From contig JASGHK010000008.1 of NCBI GenBank assembly GCA_049841135.1, positions 806,001 to 870,000 on the forward strand: a DNA stretch of 64,000 nt, written 5' to 3'. Numbering within the stretch: position 1 is the stretch's first letter; the number at the start of each line of letters is the position of its first letter. The notes beneath the pieces are model-generated. The model was given only the letters and a program-made list of their open reading frames with translations. It was not told the DNA's origin and made no database searches. The stretch comes from JACRCT01 sp049841135. Lineage in GTDB: Bacteria > Myxococcota > Myxococcia > Myxococcales > UBA5297. The position numbers and the translations under genes were made by a program. Positions 29,602 through 40,681 of this stretch are shown one piece after another.

Positions 29602-31182
29602 CTACGGGTTGCGCTTGCGTAGCTGGATGGGGCCTTCGTACGGCTGCTGCTGGGCGTCGTTGGCGGCCACGTTCTTGGCCACGGGAGCGTCCTTGCCCCA
29701 GTGGGCGACCTCGTCCCGAATCTGCTCGTAGATGATGTCGTCGAGGTTGTTGCTCTTGAAGTCGCCGGCAACGCCGTACTTCTCGGCGCTGGCGGCGGCG
29801 CTTCCGTACTCGATGAAGATGAACTTGCCGCGCGTCAGCTGCGCCACCTGGCGCCAGACCAGCGTGCCCAGCGGCTCCAGCCCGCTCGCCGCGACCGAGT
29901 GGATCTTCACGCCCTTCGACAGCGCGATGCGGGCCGCCTCTCCATAGGTCGCGTCGCCGTAGTCCATGTGCGGGCTCGCGTCGCCGATGAGGAACATCAC
30001 CTTGGCCGCCCCCGGCCGCCAAGCCATGCCGACCGCTTCGTTGAGCGCCTGGTTGACGCTCTCGGGCAGGTCGCCGCCACCGCCGGCCTCGACGTTCTGC
30101 AGGACGCGGGAGAACTCCTGGATGTCGGTGGTGAAGGGGATCTCACGGGTGACATAGGTGTCGCCGCGGTCCTTGTAGAGCATGGCGCCGTAGCGGAGGC
30201 TGAACTCCTGGCGCAGGCCGCGCAGGCGGTCGGTGACGCTCACCAGCGTGCCCTTGATGCGGTCGATCTCGTCGCCCATCGAGCCCGTGGTGTCGATGAC
30301 GAAGACCACGTCGAGCTGGATGGCGCCCTTGACGCTGCGGTCGGCGTCGAACTTGAGGTCGAGGTCGCTCTTGCCGTCCCAGTTGGACTTGACGGTCATG
30401 CCGCCGAAGCTGGTCTCCACCTGGTAGCTCGAGGAGAGGATCCCCTTGCTGGCGATTCGCGGGTAGTAGGTGGCGCGGCCGTCGCCGTAGGTCATCCCGC
30501 TCCAGCTCTTCTGCGCGGTGAGGTCGGTCACGCGCACCTGGGCGGTGGGGATGGGCTGGCCCTTGGCGTCGGCCACCTTGATGAAGTGGCGGTCGCGAAC
30601 GTCCATCAGGTCGGCGTGGCCCGCGGTGTCGGCTCGGTCGCTCCAGCTGGCGAGGAACTTCACGAACTCGGCGAACTCGGCGTTGTCGTCGGTGGCCCCG
30701 GCCTTGAGCGGGTTGCCCATCGGCATCTGCTGCATCGGCGCGCGAGCGAAGCCGTCGGAGTCCATCAGCGCCCGCTTGGCCTCGGCCTTGGCCAGGCCTC
30801 CGCCAAAACCTCCGGTTGCGACGCCCGGGGAGGGCGCCGCGGGTGCCGCGAATACGACAGACGGTTCCGCGGCGACGTAGCGCCCCCCTCCTTCTTCGCC
30901 GTCGGAGCTCGAGCCGAAGTTCCGGATGGCCTTGCGCTTGGACGTGAACGCGGACCCGGCGCTGCCGACGTTGGCGTTGGTGTCCTCGCCGCCCAGCGCG
31001 TTGGCGCTGGCCGAGAAGAGCGCCCGGAAGTTCTGGCCAAAGACCGTCACGGCCACCACCGCGGCGACCACGACCAGCAAGACGACGGTGAGGAGCGTCC
31101 CCTTCCCCTTCTTCGGCGCCTGCTCCGGCTTGGCGGCGGGGCTTGGACTCGGGTTGGCCTTCGGCTGGTTCGGCTCCGTCAT
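29602..31182 (-). CDS. Membrane-anchored von Willebrand factor A domain protein
   Basis: A 526-residue protein with a Pro/Lys-rich cytoplasmic N-terminus, a membrane helix at about residues 30-50 (TLLTVVLLVVVAAVVAVTVF), a Gly/Ala-rich spacer, a beta-rich domain (about 195-290; YFIK-type start HFIKVADAKGQPIPTAQVRV) and a VWA domain from about residue 290. The VWA metal site is DTTGSMGDE with a later Asp in FLIGDASPH. VWA domains bind protein partners through Mg2+. The start at 31182 follows GGAGGG; longer frames into the upstream region are unsupported. Single gene, opposite to the KGG gene. Partner unknown. Confidence 0.85.
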   Translation of the reverse strand: MTEPNQPKANPSPSPAAKPEQAPKKGKGTLLTVVLLVVVAAVVAVTVFGQNFRALFSASANALGGEDTNANVGSAGSAFTSKRKAIRNFGSSSDGEEGGGRYVAAEPSVVFAAPAAPSPGVATGGFGGGLAKAEAKRALMDSDGFARAPMQQMPMGNPLKAGATDDNAEFAEFVKFLASWSDRADTAGHADLMDVRDRHFIKVADAKGQPIPTAQVRVTDLTAQKSWSGMTYGDGRATYYPRIASKGILSSSYQVETSFGGMTVKSNWDGKSDLDLKFDADRSVKGAIQLDVVFVIDTTGSMGDEIDRIKGTLVSVTDRLRGLRQEFSLRYGAMLYKDRGDTYVTREIPFTTDIQEFSRVLQNVEAGGGGDLPESVNQALNEAVGMAWRPGAAKVMFLIGDASPHMDYGDATYGEAARIALSKGVKIHSVAASGLEPLGTLVWRQVAQLTRGKFIFIEYGSAAASAEKYGVAGDFKSNNLDDIIYEQIRDEVAHWGKDAPVAKNVAANDAQQQPYEGPIQLRKRNP

Positions 31183-31361
31183 GGGACCCTCCGGTCGGTC
31201 ACTTGGGCGTGCATTCTGTCCCAACGGCCGAGCAAAAGGTTGGTTCGGCCCTTCCTCCCAACGACCGAACGGGCCTCCGGGATCTCGGTCAAACGTCCGA
31301 TAGGCCGAGGGCCGCCTCTCCCGAAGCGGCCTCGAGCCCGAAGACGTCACCTTTCAAGGGC

Positions 31362-32639
31362 TTACTTCGGGTCGTACACGTGGCCGACGAAGAGGACCGC
31401 GCCCGTCGGCACGTCGCGGACGAAGAACAGGAACGGGCGGTCGAAGGCGACCTCCCTGCCCTGCGGCATCGAGGTCGTCCCGACCACCACCGCGGTCGCG
31501 GCCGCCGCCTCGGTGCCCGCCTCGTCCACCTTCACGAAGGTCTGGTGGATCACGTCGGAGATGAGCAGCCCGCCTCCGGCGTGGATGCCACTGAAGTCGG
31601 CCGCCTCGGTGAACGCGATGCCCATGCCCAGGCCGGAGAGAGCCTGCGCCAGGCTGGTCTTCCACTCGAAGCCGAACCTCGGCAGGTGGATGAGCAGGGT
31701 CTCGGAGTGCAGCGCGGCGACGATCGACGCGATCTTCTGGCCGTCGAGCCCGGCCTCGTAGGACGCCAGCGTGCCGGTCTTGGGCATCACCAGCGTCATG
31801 GCGATCTCGTCGCCGTCGTAGGGCAGCTCGGCGGCGATGAAGTCGGCCGTCTCGCCGTATCTGCCACCGATCTCGCCGTTCATGGTGTCGACGTTCTTGC
31901 TGCTGCCGTCGGCGAGGTGGAACGCGGCCGCGTGCGTGTCGTTGGCCTCGAACTTCGTCTTCCAGGCCGCGTTGAAGTAGACCGCGTTGGTCAGCACCAG
32001 CCGCGTCGTGGCGTCGACCGAACCCGGGGCGAGCAAGTCCTTGATGCGGTCCTCGGTCTGCTGCGCCACCCAGTCGTTGATCGTGAGCCGTGCGGCCTCC
32101 GATTGGCCCACGAAGTCGACGAGGTTGATGCCAGCGCCGTAGTTGACCGCGAGCGTGTCCAGGTAGGCCGGCACGAAGTCGAAGGTCTCTTCGCCCCAGG
32201 CCGCGTTGCCAATCTTGAGGCGGAAAGGCTTGCCGTCCTTGCCCTGCGCGTTCTGGCCGCGGCTGGCGAGCGCCACGTCGAGCGCATCGAAGGCCGGGTG
32301 GAACCTGTCCTGCGGCAGGGTGAAGCGCATGGCCTCGGCGATCGCGGTCTCGGTCTCCCCTTTCGCGCCGGCCCAGGTCATCGCCAGCGCCAGGGACACG
32401 CTGTGCGGCGAGACCATCGCGTTCTCGACCTTGGCGGTCGACTTGAAGAGGTCGGCGGCGAAGGCGGTGTTGCCTTCGACGAGCGCCTGGGCGTCGGCGG
32501 CCGGCACGCTGGGCGAGGTGTTGCGCGTCAGCTCCGACCTCGCCTGCTTCTCCCACGGCGTCGGGTCGGGCTTCCCAGGGCAAGCGCCGAGCGCCAGCAG
32601 CGCGGCGGCGAGGAGGCTTGTGCGAAACAGGTTCGTCAT
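31362..32639 (-). CDS. Serpin-family lipoprotein (serine protease inhibitor)
   Basis: Full-length serpin of 425 residues with lipoprotein signal (ALLALGACPG, lipobox LGAC). Family landmarks include NAMVSPHSVSLALAM, FNAAWKTKF, LPRFGFEWK, and the hinge VDEAGTEAAAATAV, whose small-residue run is what inhibitory serpins need for loop insertion. The reactive loop reads VVVGTTSMPQGREV; counting 17 residues from the hinge Glu places P1-P1' at Thr-Ser, with Met next, so target protease is uncertain. It ends with FDRPFLFFVRDVPTGAVLF, the canonical serpin ending. Probably anchored on the envelope facing outward. Rare but known in bacteria. Confidence 0.93.
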   Translation of the reverse strand: MTNLFRTSLLAAALLALGACPGKPDPTPWEKQARSELTRNTSPSVPAADAQALVEGNTAFAADLFKSTAKVENAMVSPHSVSLALAMTWAGAKGETETAIAEAMRFTLPQDRFHPAFDALDVALASRGQNAQGKDGKPFRLKIGNAAWGEETFDFVPAYLDTLAVNYGAGINLVDFVGQSEAARLTINDWVAQQTEDRIKDLLAPGSVDATTRLVLTNAVYFNAAWKTKFEANDTHAAAFHLADGSSKNVDTMNGEIGGRYGETADFIAAELPYDGDEIAMTLVMPKTGTLASYEAGLDGQKIASIVAALHSETLLIHLPRFGFEWKTSLAQALSGLGMGIAFTEAADFSGIHAGGGLLISDVIHQTFVKVDEAGTEAAAATAVVVGTTSMPQGREVAFDRPFLFFVRDVPTGAVLFVGHVYDPK

Positions 32640-32832
32640 GGCGTCTCCCTGAACGGGTCAGGCTCTACCTGCATGCCGCTCGCTCGCGTGCTGCAAGTGG
32701 CCTGCCCGCCTGCTCTTCCCGTGCTCTCGCGAGGTTAGCCTTCAGGCAAGCATGGCGCTGCCGTCAGTTCCGCGCTCACCCCCACAGAAAGCTGAGCCGG
32801 CACCCGAGCGCCGAGTGCGTAGCTTTGCTCCT

Positions 32833-35337
32833 ATGAGCCGTCGATTCGTGTGCCTTCACGGCCACTTCTACCAGCCGCCTCGCGAGAACCCGTGGCTCGA
32901 AGAGGTGGAGGTCCAGGACTCCGCCGGCCCCTTCCACGACTGGAACACCCGCATCGCCGCCGAGTGCTACGGCCCGAACGGCGCCGCGCGGATCACCGGA
33001 CCGGACGGGCGCATCCTCGACATCGTCAACAACTACAACCACCTCTCGTTCAACTTCGGGCCCACGCTGCTCTCGTGGCTCGAGCGGGCCGCGCCGTCGG
33101 TCCACGCCCGGCTCCAGGAGGCGGACGCGGTCAGCCTCGGCCGGCGTGGACACGGCAACGCGCTCGCTCAGGGCTACAGCCACGCCATCCTGCCGCTGTG
33201 CAGCTCCCGCGACCGGCGCACGCAGATCCGCTGGGGGGTGGCCGACTTCCGGCTTCGATTCAGCCGCGAGCCGGAGGGCTTCTGGCTGCCGGAGACGGGA
33301 GCAGACTCCGAGACGCTGCGCGACCTGGCCCGCGAGGGGCTGCGGTTCACCATCCTGTCTCCGTTCCAGGCGGTGCGGGTGCGGCCGCCTGGCGGCGAGT
33401 GGCAGGACGCGACCGGGGCTCGCTTCGACCCCACCCGGCCGTACCGGGTGAACCTCGGCGATGGCCTGTCGATGGTCGTGTTCTTCTACGACGCCCCCAT
33501 CGCCCGCGAGTTCGCCTTCGGCGGCAGCTTCGCGCGCGGCGAGGACGTGGTGCAGGCGCTCGAGCGGGGCTTCGACGCCAACCGGGGGCACGACGAGGTG
33601 CTGGTCGTCGCCGTGGACGGGGAGACCTTCGGCCACCACCGCAAGGGCTTCGAAGGGCCGCTCGCCCAGGCGCTGCGCTTGCTGTCGGCCCGCGAGGACC
33701 TCGAGGTGATCAACCTGGGGCAGGCCCTCGAGAAGGTCCCGGTCGAGTGGGAGGCGGAGATTGTCGAGGGGGCGAGCTGGAGCTGCGCTCACGGGCTGGA
33801 GCGCTGGAAGAGCGACTGCGGCTGCAGCACCAATGGCCAACCGGGCTGGCACCAGCAATGGCGCGGCCCCCTGCGCGACGCTTTGGATGGCCTGCGCGCG
33901 CACCTGTCGGAGCTGTTCGAGCGGGAAGCGAGCAAGCTGCTCGGGGACCCCTGGGCGGCGCGGGATGCCTACGTCGAGCTCGTGCTGGCCCGGGAGCGCC
34001 GGGACGTCGGTCCATTCCTGGAGCGCCATGCCGCCCGCCGGCTGGACGCCCCCGAGGCGACCACCGCGCTCAAGCTGCTGGAGATGCAGCGCCACGCGAT
34101 GCTCATGTACACGAGCTGCGGCTGGTTCTTCGCCGAGCTGTCGGGCCTGGAGACCGTCCAGATCCTCAAGTACGCCGCCCGGGCGATCCAGCTCGCTCGC
34201 GAGACCGCTGGCGTCGACCTCGAGCCGCTCTTCCGCGACGCACTGGCGCGCGCCCCGTCCAACCTCCCCCGCTTCCGCGACGGCGCTGGCGTCTGGGAGC
34301 AGCTGGTGCGCCCGAGCGTGGTCTCCATCGAGAGCGTGGCGGCGCACTACGCCATCTCCAGCATCGTCGCGGGAGGCACCCGCCCGCTGGCATGCTTCCC
34401 GTTCGAGGTCCACGCCCGACGGCACGAGTCGGCGGGAGCAGCCACCCTCTCCTTCGGCCGCCTGTCGCTGGAGAGCGCGCTGGTCCGTGAGCGCCTCGAC
34501 GCCACCTACTGCGTGCTCCACTTCGGCGGCTCGGACTTCCGCTGCGGGCTGCGACCCTTCGTCGACGCCGCGGCGCAGGCCGACTCCGAGCGCGCCCTCT
34601 TCGAGCGATTGGGCTCGCTCACACAGATGCTGCGCGAGATCGACCGGCTCTTCCCGGGCCGCGACTACACGCTGCGCGACCTGTTCCTCGACGAGCGGCG
34701 CCGGCTCGCCTCGGTGCTCCTGCGCGAGTCGATGCGCCGCTACGAGAGCGACTTCGTGAAGATCTTCGAGTCGAACCGACGGTTGATGGAGTTTCTCAAG
34801 GAGATTGACTCGCCCATCCCCAAGGCCCTGCGCGCCGCGGCCAACGTGGCCCTGACCCGGCGGCTGCAGCAGCTCGCTTCCCGTCTCGCCGAGGGTGCCT
34901 CGGACCGCACCGCCATCCATGCGGAGCTGCTCTCGGTCTCGCAGCTCGCCGAGCGCCTCGACGTGCACCTCGACCTGGAGAGCGTGAGGCCCTCCTTCGA
35001 CGGATTGGTGCGCGAGCGGCTGGAGCTCCTACGAGTCCCGGGCTTGCACCGCGACCCTGCCTTCGAGCTCGTGGAGGTGATTGACCTGGGCGAGCGGCTC
35101 GGCCTGCACCTCGACCTGTGGCACGCGCAGAACTTCCTCTGGCAGCTGGTCGCCGCACAGGGTGGCCCCGCCTTCGAGCGGGACATGCTCGAGCGCATCG
35201 CTCAACGGTTGGCGTTCGAGCCCCGGGTCCTCGAGCAGCGAGCCCGTCAGGTCGCGCCGCAGGAACCGCCCAAAAGCAAGGAGGCGCCCGAGCCGATGCT
35301 GGGCGCCTCCGCGTCAGGTGACGGATTGCCGGCTTGA
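32833..35337 (+). CDS. Glycoside hydrolase family 57-like protein with DUF3536
   Basis: Large cytosolic protein of 834 residues without signal peptide. The N-terminal GH57 (beta/alpha)7 domain shows LHGHFYQPPRENPWL (region 1 His), region 3 GFWLPETGAD with the likely nucleophile Glu, and AVDGETFGHHRKG carrying the likely acid Asp. The C-terminal half fits DUF3536 (for example SCGWFFAELSGLETVQILKY) and is mainly helical. GH57 enzymes act on alpha-glucans; the role of the DUF3536 subgroup is unknown to me. ATG at 32833; longer frames lack support. A perfect inverted repeat inside the last 60 bases serves as terminator for the opposing gene. Confidence 0.85.
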   Translation: MSRRFVCLHGHFYQPPRENPWLEEVEVQDSAGPFHDWNTRIAAECYGPNGAARITGPDGRILDIVNNYNHLSFNFGPTLLSWLERAAPSVHARLQEADAVSLGRRGHGNALAQGYSHAILPLCSSRDRRTQIRWGVADFRLRFSREPEGFWLPETGADSETLRDLAREGLRFTILSPFQAVRVRPPGGEWQDATGARFDPTRPYRVNLGDGLSMVVFFYDAPIAREFAFGGSFARGEDVVQALERGFDANRGHDEVLVVAVDGETFGHHRKGFEGPLAQALRLLSAREDLEVINLGQALEKVPVEWEAEIVEGASWSCAHGLERWKSDCGCSTNGQPGWHQQWRGPLRDALDGLRAHLSELFEREASKLLGDPWAARDAYVELVLARERRDVGPFLERHAARRLDAPEATTALKLLEMQRHAMLMYTSCGWFFAELSGLETVQILKYAARAIQLARETAGVDLEPLFRDALARAPSNLPRFRDGAGVWEQLVRPSVVSIESVAAHYAISSIVAGGTRPLACFPFEVHARRHESAGAATLSFGRLSLESALVRERLDATYCVLHFGGSDFRCGLRPFVDAAAQADSERALFERLGSLTQMLREIDRLFPGRDYTLRDLFLDERRRLASVLLRESMRRYESDFVKIFESNRRLMEFLKEIDSPIPKALRAAANVALTRRLQQLASRLAEGASDRTAIHAELLSVSQLAERLDVHLDLESVRPSFDGLVRERLELLRVPGLHRDPAFELVEVIDLGERLGLHLDLWHAQNFLWQLVAAQGGPAFERDMLERIAQRLAFEPRVLEQRARQVAPQEPPKSKEAPEPMLGASASGDGLPA
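35272..35310 (-). terminator. Intrinsic terminator embedded in the opposing gene
   Basis: On the minus strand, stem GGAGGCGCCC / GGGCGCCTCC (35280-35310, 11-base loop) followed by TTGCTTTT (35272-35279). It lies 41 bases past the stop of the lipoprotein gene and inside the 3' coding end of the GH57-like gene. Confidence 0.75.
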
Positions 35338-35350
35338 GCGCTGCTGGACC

Positions 35351-36682
35351 TCAGGGAGTCGCAGGCGCCGGAGCCACGGCAGGAGCAGGCGCTGCGGCAG
35401 GGGCAGGGGCTGCAGCAGGAGCGGGCGCTGCGGCAGGAGCAGGTTCCATGGCAGGGGCAGGCTCCACGGCAGGTGCAGGAACCGGAGCAGGAGCCTCGGG
35501 CGCCGCGGCGGGGGCCGGGGCTGCAGGGACCACCGCAGGGGCCGCCGGGGCAGGAACCGGCGCGCTGCCGCCAGCGAACGCCGTGACGGCGACGTATTGG
35601 CCGCCCTTGGTCTTGGCAACCGCGACGGCTGCCCCGTCAGAGTTCCATAGGGCCCGGGTCGCCGGCGAGGCGACGATCTCGGAGACGGAGCGCTCGATGG
35701 CGGAGCTGAAGACATCCCACACGAGCATTCCCTTGACGGCCGCGCACTCCTTGCCGTCGACCATCGCCAACGCGCAGACCTTGGCGACGTCCGCGAGGTC
35801 CTTCGACTCGGCGAGCGGCTTGCCACGCACCTCGCCCAGGACCTTGGTCAGAGCCTGCTCGAGCCCCTTCTCGTCGTTGACCTCGAGATCGGCAGCGCGG
35901 TTGGGCCACGGGGCCGGCTGAGCGCCGACGAAGACGGGGGCTGCGACGAGCGCGCGCTCGGCGCCCTTGAACTTGCCGGTCACGCCCACGACGTAGACGC
36001 CGGCGGCCGACGGGAGGTCGAGCGCGAGCGCGAACGAGTTGTCGGCGGCGGGCTTGAGCTCCTGGCTGTCGACCGTGCCGTCCGGCTTGAGCAGCTCGAG
36101 GCGCATCTCGGTCACCGCATCGAGGACCTTGCCGGTGAGCGAGAGCTTGGCGCCAGGCTGTGCCTGCATGGGCAGGCCGGCCAGCGAGAGGGCGCGCGGC
36201 ACGGCCACGGTGGCCCAGATCCGCCGGTTGCGAAGGGGGTCCGGCAGCTCGGCCACGCCCACGTACACCGTCCCACCGACGGCACCGAGCGCATCGAGGA
36301 GGTCGCCGACGTCCTTGGCGGTGGGCACGCGGTCGTTGTAGCCAACAGAGGAGGCGGTCCAGCGCGCGCCCACGTCGGCGATACCGGCCTCGAGCAGCAG
36401 GCTACGCCCCTCGGACGGCAGGATGCCCTTGGCCTCGGCGCGGCGATTGGCCAGCAGCTTGGCGGCGAAGGTCGCGGACCCGTCCGCGACGATCTGGACC
36501 GTCAGGTTGCGCTCGGCGGCCGCCGTCTTCAGGTTCTCCACCACCTTTGCCTGGTCGGCGGTGAGCTCCACCGTGGCAATGGGATCGTACGCAGTGGTGG
36601 CGACGACGTTCAGCTTGACGGGAGCGCAGGCGGTGAGGGCAGAGATAGCCGCGAGCGCAGCGAGGCGGGCGAGCTTGGGCAT
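35351..36682 (-). CDS. Hypothetical lipoprotein with Pro/Ala-rich C-terminal tail
   Basis: A 443-residue predicted lipoprotein: signal peptide with lipobox LTAC (Cys19). Residues 20-370 form a mixed fold with an early helical segment ADQAKVVENLKTAAAERNLT, a GTVYVGVAELPDPLRN strand region and a predicted beta-sandwich around LSLTGKVLDAVTEMRLELL. The last 75 residues are a repetitive Pro/Ala tail (units such as EPAPAAAPAP) that may span the cell wall or a protein-rich layer. No family recognised. The terminator lies inside the convergent GH57 gene. The 117 bases before the next gene show no clear promoter. Confidence 0.7.
   Translation of the reverse strand: MPKLARLAALAAISALTACAPVKLNVVATTAYDPIATVELTADQAKVVENLKTAAAERNLTVQIVADGSATFAAKLLANRRAEAKGILPSEGRSLLLEAGIADVGARWTASSVGYNDRVPTAKDVGDLLDALGAVGGTVYVGVAELPDPLRNRRIWATVAVPRALSLAGLPMQAQPGAKLSLTGKVLDAVTEMRLELLKPDGTVDSQELKPAADNSFALALDLPSAAGVYVVGVTGKFKGAERALVAAPVFVGAQPAPWPNRAADLEVNDEKGLEQALTKVLGEVRGKPLAESKDLADVAKVCALAMVDGKECAAVKGMLVWDVFSSAIERSVSEIVASPATRALWNSDGAAVAVAKTKGGQYVAVTAFAGGSAPVPAPAAPAVVPAAPAPAAAPEAPAPVPAPAVEPAPAMEPAPAAAPAPAAAPAPAAAPAPAVAPAPATP
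35355..35560. repeat. GC-rich tandem repeats coding a Pro/Ala tail
   Basis: Short imperfect units of about 12-18 bases built on GCAGGAGCAGGxGC, encoding alternating Pro-Ala pairs at the C-terminus of the lipoprotein. Such runs vary in copy number between strains and are prone to misassembly. Confidence 0.7.
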
Positions 36683-36799
36683 GAGGGGCTCCGTCGTTGG
36701 CGATTGAGTGGCCCGGACGGTAGCGCCCCGGATCGCAGGGTGTCAACGCGCGCATCGACTGCGTGGATGGACCGGCTCTGGGACGGCGGGCCGCCCAGC

Positions 36800-38089
36800 T
36801 CAGCGCGTCGAGGTATCCGAGTCGTCGTCCGCGTCCGGCCGGGCGACGAGCGTGGCCATGAGCTGCGCATTGAGGAGCGTCGCGATCTCCGTGGTGCGCT
36901 CCTGGAAACGCGGCAGCTCGCTCTTCGACAGCGGCTCGGAGCGCGGCACCTTGAGCGCCAGCGGGTTCATGAAGTAGCCGCCGCGCTTGACGGCATAGTG
37001 AAGGTGAGGGCCCGTCGACATGCCGGTGTTTCCCGTGAACGCGACGACCTGCTTCTGGGTGACGCGAGAGCCGACCTTGAGGCCATCTGCGAAGCGCGAC
37101 AGATGGAGGTAGCCGGTCTCGTATCCATTGGAGTGGCGCAGGAAGAGGAAGTTGCCGGCACCCGGGTCGTTGTAGCCCATGCGCGCCACCACCCCGTCCC
37201 CCACAGCCCAGACCGGCGTGCCGATCTCGGCGGAGAAGTCGACCCCGAGGTGCTGCTGGTGGTAGCCGGAGAGCGGGTTCGTGCGCCCGCCGTAGTGCGA
37301 GGTGATGTGGACGAACTTGAGTGGGGTCTTGAGGAAGGGCTTCTTCGCGCTGGTACCCTTCTCGTCGTAGAAGCTGGTCTCGCCGTTGAGGGCGGTGTAG
37401 CGCATCAGCCGCTTGCTGCCGACCGAGGCGCCCTCGTAGCGCACCCCGTAGATCTCGCCATACTTCAAGAGCTTGCCGTGGCAGGTCACCTTGTCGACCA
37501 CCACTCGGATCCGGTCGCCCTTGCGGACATCGCGGTAGAAGTCGAGGTCCCAGGCGAGGACATCGGCGATGTCGACGGCGAGCTCGGGGTCCTCGCCCGC
37601 CTCGGCCATGGCTTCCCAGAGCGAGCTTCGGACCGCCAGGTCCACGCTCACGCGCTGGGTCTCGATGTCGAACTTGCGCTTGGAGGCGGCCAAACCGGCT
37701 GGTCCGCGTTCGACGAGCCACTCGTCCAGGGCGCCAGAGCGGATCTCCAAGCTCTGAAGTGTCCCGTCCTTGCGCGAAATGCGGAGCTGGTCGCCGACCT
37801 TGGACTTCCTGAAGTTGTAGACGTCCTTGAGCGCGCCCAGCGTGGCCTTGAGCTCGTCGCCGGAGAGCCCCAGGTCCTGCAAGGTGCTTCCGAGGGTCTT
37901 GTTCTTGCCGACGCGACCGACCTTGATGTCGAAGACCTCGGGAGGCGTCGGTGGCGGAGGAGGCGGCTCGGCCTTGGCGACGGGCGTCGGTGGGGCGACG
38001 ACGGGAGCCGGAGGCTCCCCTTGGCGCGACTCGCAGGCGGCGAGCGCAAGGACGAGAACCAGCGAGGCTACAGGCTTGTTGCCAATCAC
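36800..38089 (-). CDS. M23-family (LytM) peptidoglycan endopeptidase lipoprotein
   Basis: A 429-residue predicted lipoprotein (lipobox LAAC near residue 17) with a Pro-rich linker, a long central region resembling the OapA/LysM-like part of MepM proteins (LGSTLQDLGLSGDELKATL), and a C-terminal M23 domain. Its zinc site is visible: His and Asp in HLGVDFSAE, and HLH in GPHLHYAV, with G-rich TGNTGMSTGPHLHY. Expected to cut peptide cross-links in the cell wall. I prefer the GTG start at 38087-38089 (VIGNKPVASLVLVLALAACES) because it starts the signal peptide; the frame is open to 38140. Catalytic set appears complete. Confidence 0.88.
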   Translation of the reverse strand: MIGNKPVASLVLVLALAACESRQGEPPAPVVAPPTPVAKAEPPPPPPTPPEVFDIKVGRVGKNKTLGSTLQDLGLSGDELKATLGALKDVYNFRKSKVGDQLRISRKDGTLQSLEIRSGALDEWLVERGPAGLAASKRKFDIETQRVSVDLAVRSSLWEAMAEAGEDPELAVDIADVLAWDLDFYRDVRKGDRIRVVVDKVTCHGKLLKYGEIYGVRYEGASVGSKRLMRYTALNGETSFYDEKGTSAKKPFLKTPLKFVHITSHYGGRTNPLSGYHQQHLGVDFSAEIGTPVWAVGDGVVARMGYNDPGAGNFLFLRHSNGYETGYLHLSRFADGLKVGSRVTQKQVVAFTGNTGMSTGPHLHYAVKRGGYFMNPLALKVPRSEPLSKSELPRFQERTTEIATLLNAQLMATLVARPDADDDSDTSTR

Positions 38090-38157
38090 GTGGCCAGGGT
38101 AACCGGGGAATGCAGGCCGGTCAAAAACTCGACCCAACAAGTGCTGGCTTCAGTTCC

Positions 38158-38172
38158 CCCCAATTGTTGGGG
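38158..38172. promoter_or_regulatory. Short palindrome upstream of the 38189 gene
   Basis: CCCCAATTGTTGGGG: perfect 6-bp arms around TTG, 17 bases before the ATG at 38189, in the position of an operator or leader hairpin. A related half-site ACCCAACA lies near 38132. No known regulator assigned. Confidence 0.35.
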
Positions 38173-38188
38173 TAGGACTTGGGTCGAC

Positions 38189-38596
38189 ATGTGCATGGCC
38201 GTCTACCTGGCGACCTCGCAGCCATTGCCCGAGGCCGAGCGTTCGCCGCTGACCATCGAGCCCGCCGCGGCGGAGACCGCGGAGCGCCTGCGCACCCATC
38301 TCAAGCTCCCGCACCTGTACTTCGTGGCCTCGCACGAGGGTTGCGGCTGCGGGTTCATCCCCGACCAAGGCGACGCGACGGACGAGGAGTGCTCGATGCG
38401 GCAAGCGAGCGTGGACGCCCTCCGTGAGCTGGCCCAAGAAGCGGCGCGGCTTGGGAATGCGGAACTCCTCGTCACCTTCGACGGCGAGGAGTCCGCGGAG
38501 ACCGAGCGTTCACGGACGTTGGAGGATTACGACGACCTGGTCGTGAAGTGGGGGGATCGGGTGCTGTGGTGCCTACCGAAAGACAGGTCATCTTGA
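38189..38596 (+). CDS. Conserved hypothetical small cytosolic protein
   Basis: A 135-residue protein starting MCMAVYLATSQPLP, with strands and helices and a Cys-rich SHEGCGCGFIPD motif in the middle. I have the impression of a small conserved family with this HEGCGCGF motif, but cannot name it. The C-terminus is acidic and ends in KDRSS. The stop codon TGA at 38594-38596 lies inside the left 43-bp inverted repeat of the neighbouring cassette, so the cassette boundary defines its 3' end. A palindrome precedes the start. Confidence 0.7.
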   Translation: MCMAVYLATSQPLPEAERSPLTIEPAAAETAERLRTHLKLPHLYFVASHEGCGCGFIPDQGDATDEECSMRQASVDALRELAQEAARLGNAELLVTFDGEESAETERSRTLEDYDDLVVKWGDRVLWCLPKDRSS

Positions 38597-38631
38597 AGCG
38601 CCAAGGTCGCCAAGGGGCCAAGGTCGCCAAG
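38589..38631 (+). repeat. Left 43-bp inverted repeat of GxxExxY cassette
   Basis: Begins CATCTTGAAGCG and continues with 8-9-bp units CCAAGGTCG / CCAAGGGG / CCAAGGTCG / CCAAG. All 43 bases are exactly the reverse complement of 39121-39163. The outer end overlaps the stop codon of the upstream gene. Confidence 0.95.
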
Positions 38632-39070
38632 GTTCTCTTGGATGGCACGGCGGCTGGCTGGCGCGCGTCGAAAGGGTCCGCTACGAGCGAGGAGCAGGCG
38701 CCGTACGGCCAGCCGCGGAGGAGGGAGCCGACTCAGCGGGCCGACGCATTGGCGCGCTCGGTGATTGGGGCCGCCATCGCGGTTCACCGCGAACTCGGGC
38801 CGGGCTTTCCAGAGGTGGTGTACCAGCGCGCCCTCGCTATCGAGCTAGAAGCGCTCGGCATACCCTTCGAGCGCGAGCAGCCGTTCACGGTGTGCTACCG
38901 AGGAGCATCGGTCGGCAAAGGCCAGCTGGACTTCCTCGTCGGCGACATCTTGGTCGTCGAACTCAAGGCGGTGGAAGCTGTGTTGCCTTTGCACCGCGCA
39001 CAAGTCACCGCCTACCTCAAGGCCCTCAAGCTCGAGCTAGGCCTCCTCATCAACTTCAACACCCAGGTGC

Positions 39071-40665
<1,595 letters not shown>

Positions 40666-40681
40666 GGTGTTTCCTCGTGGG

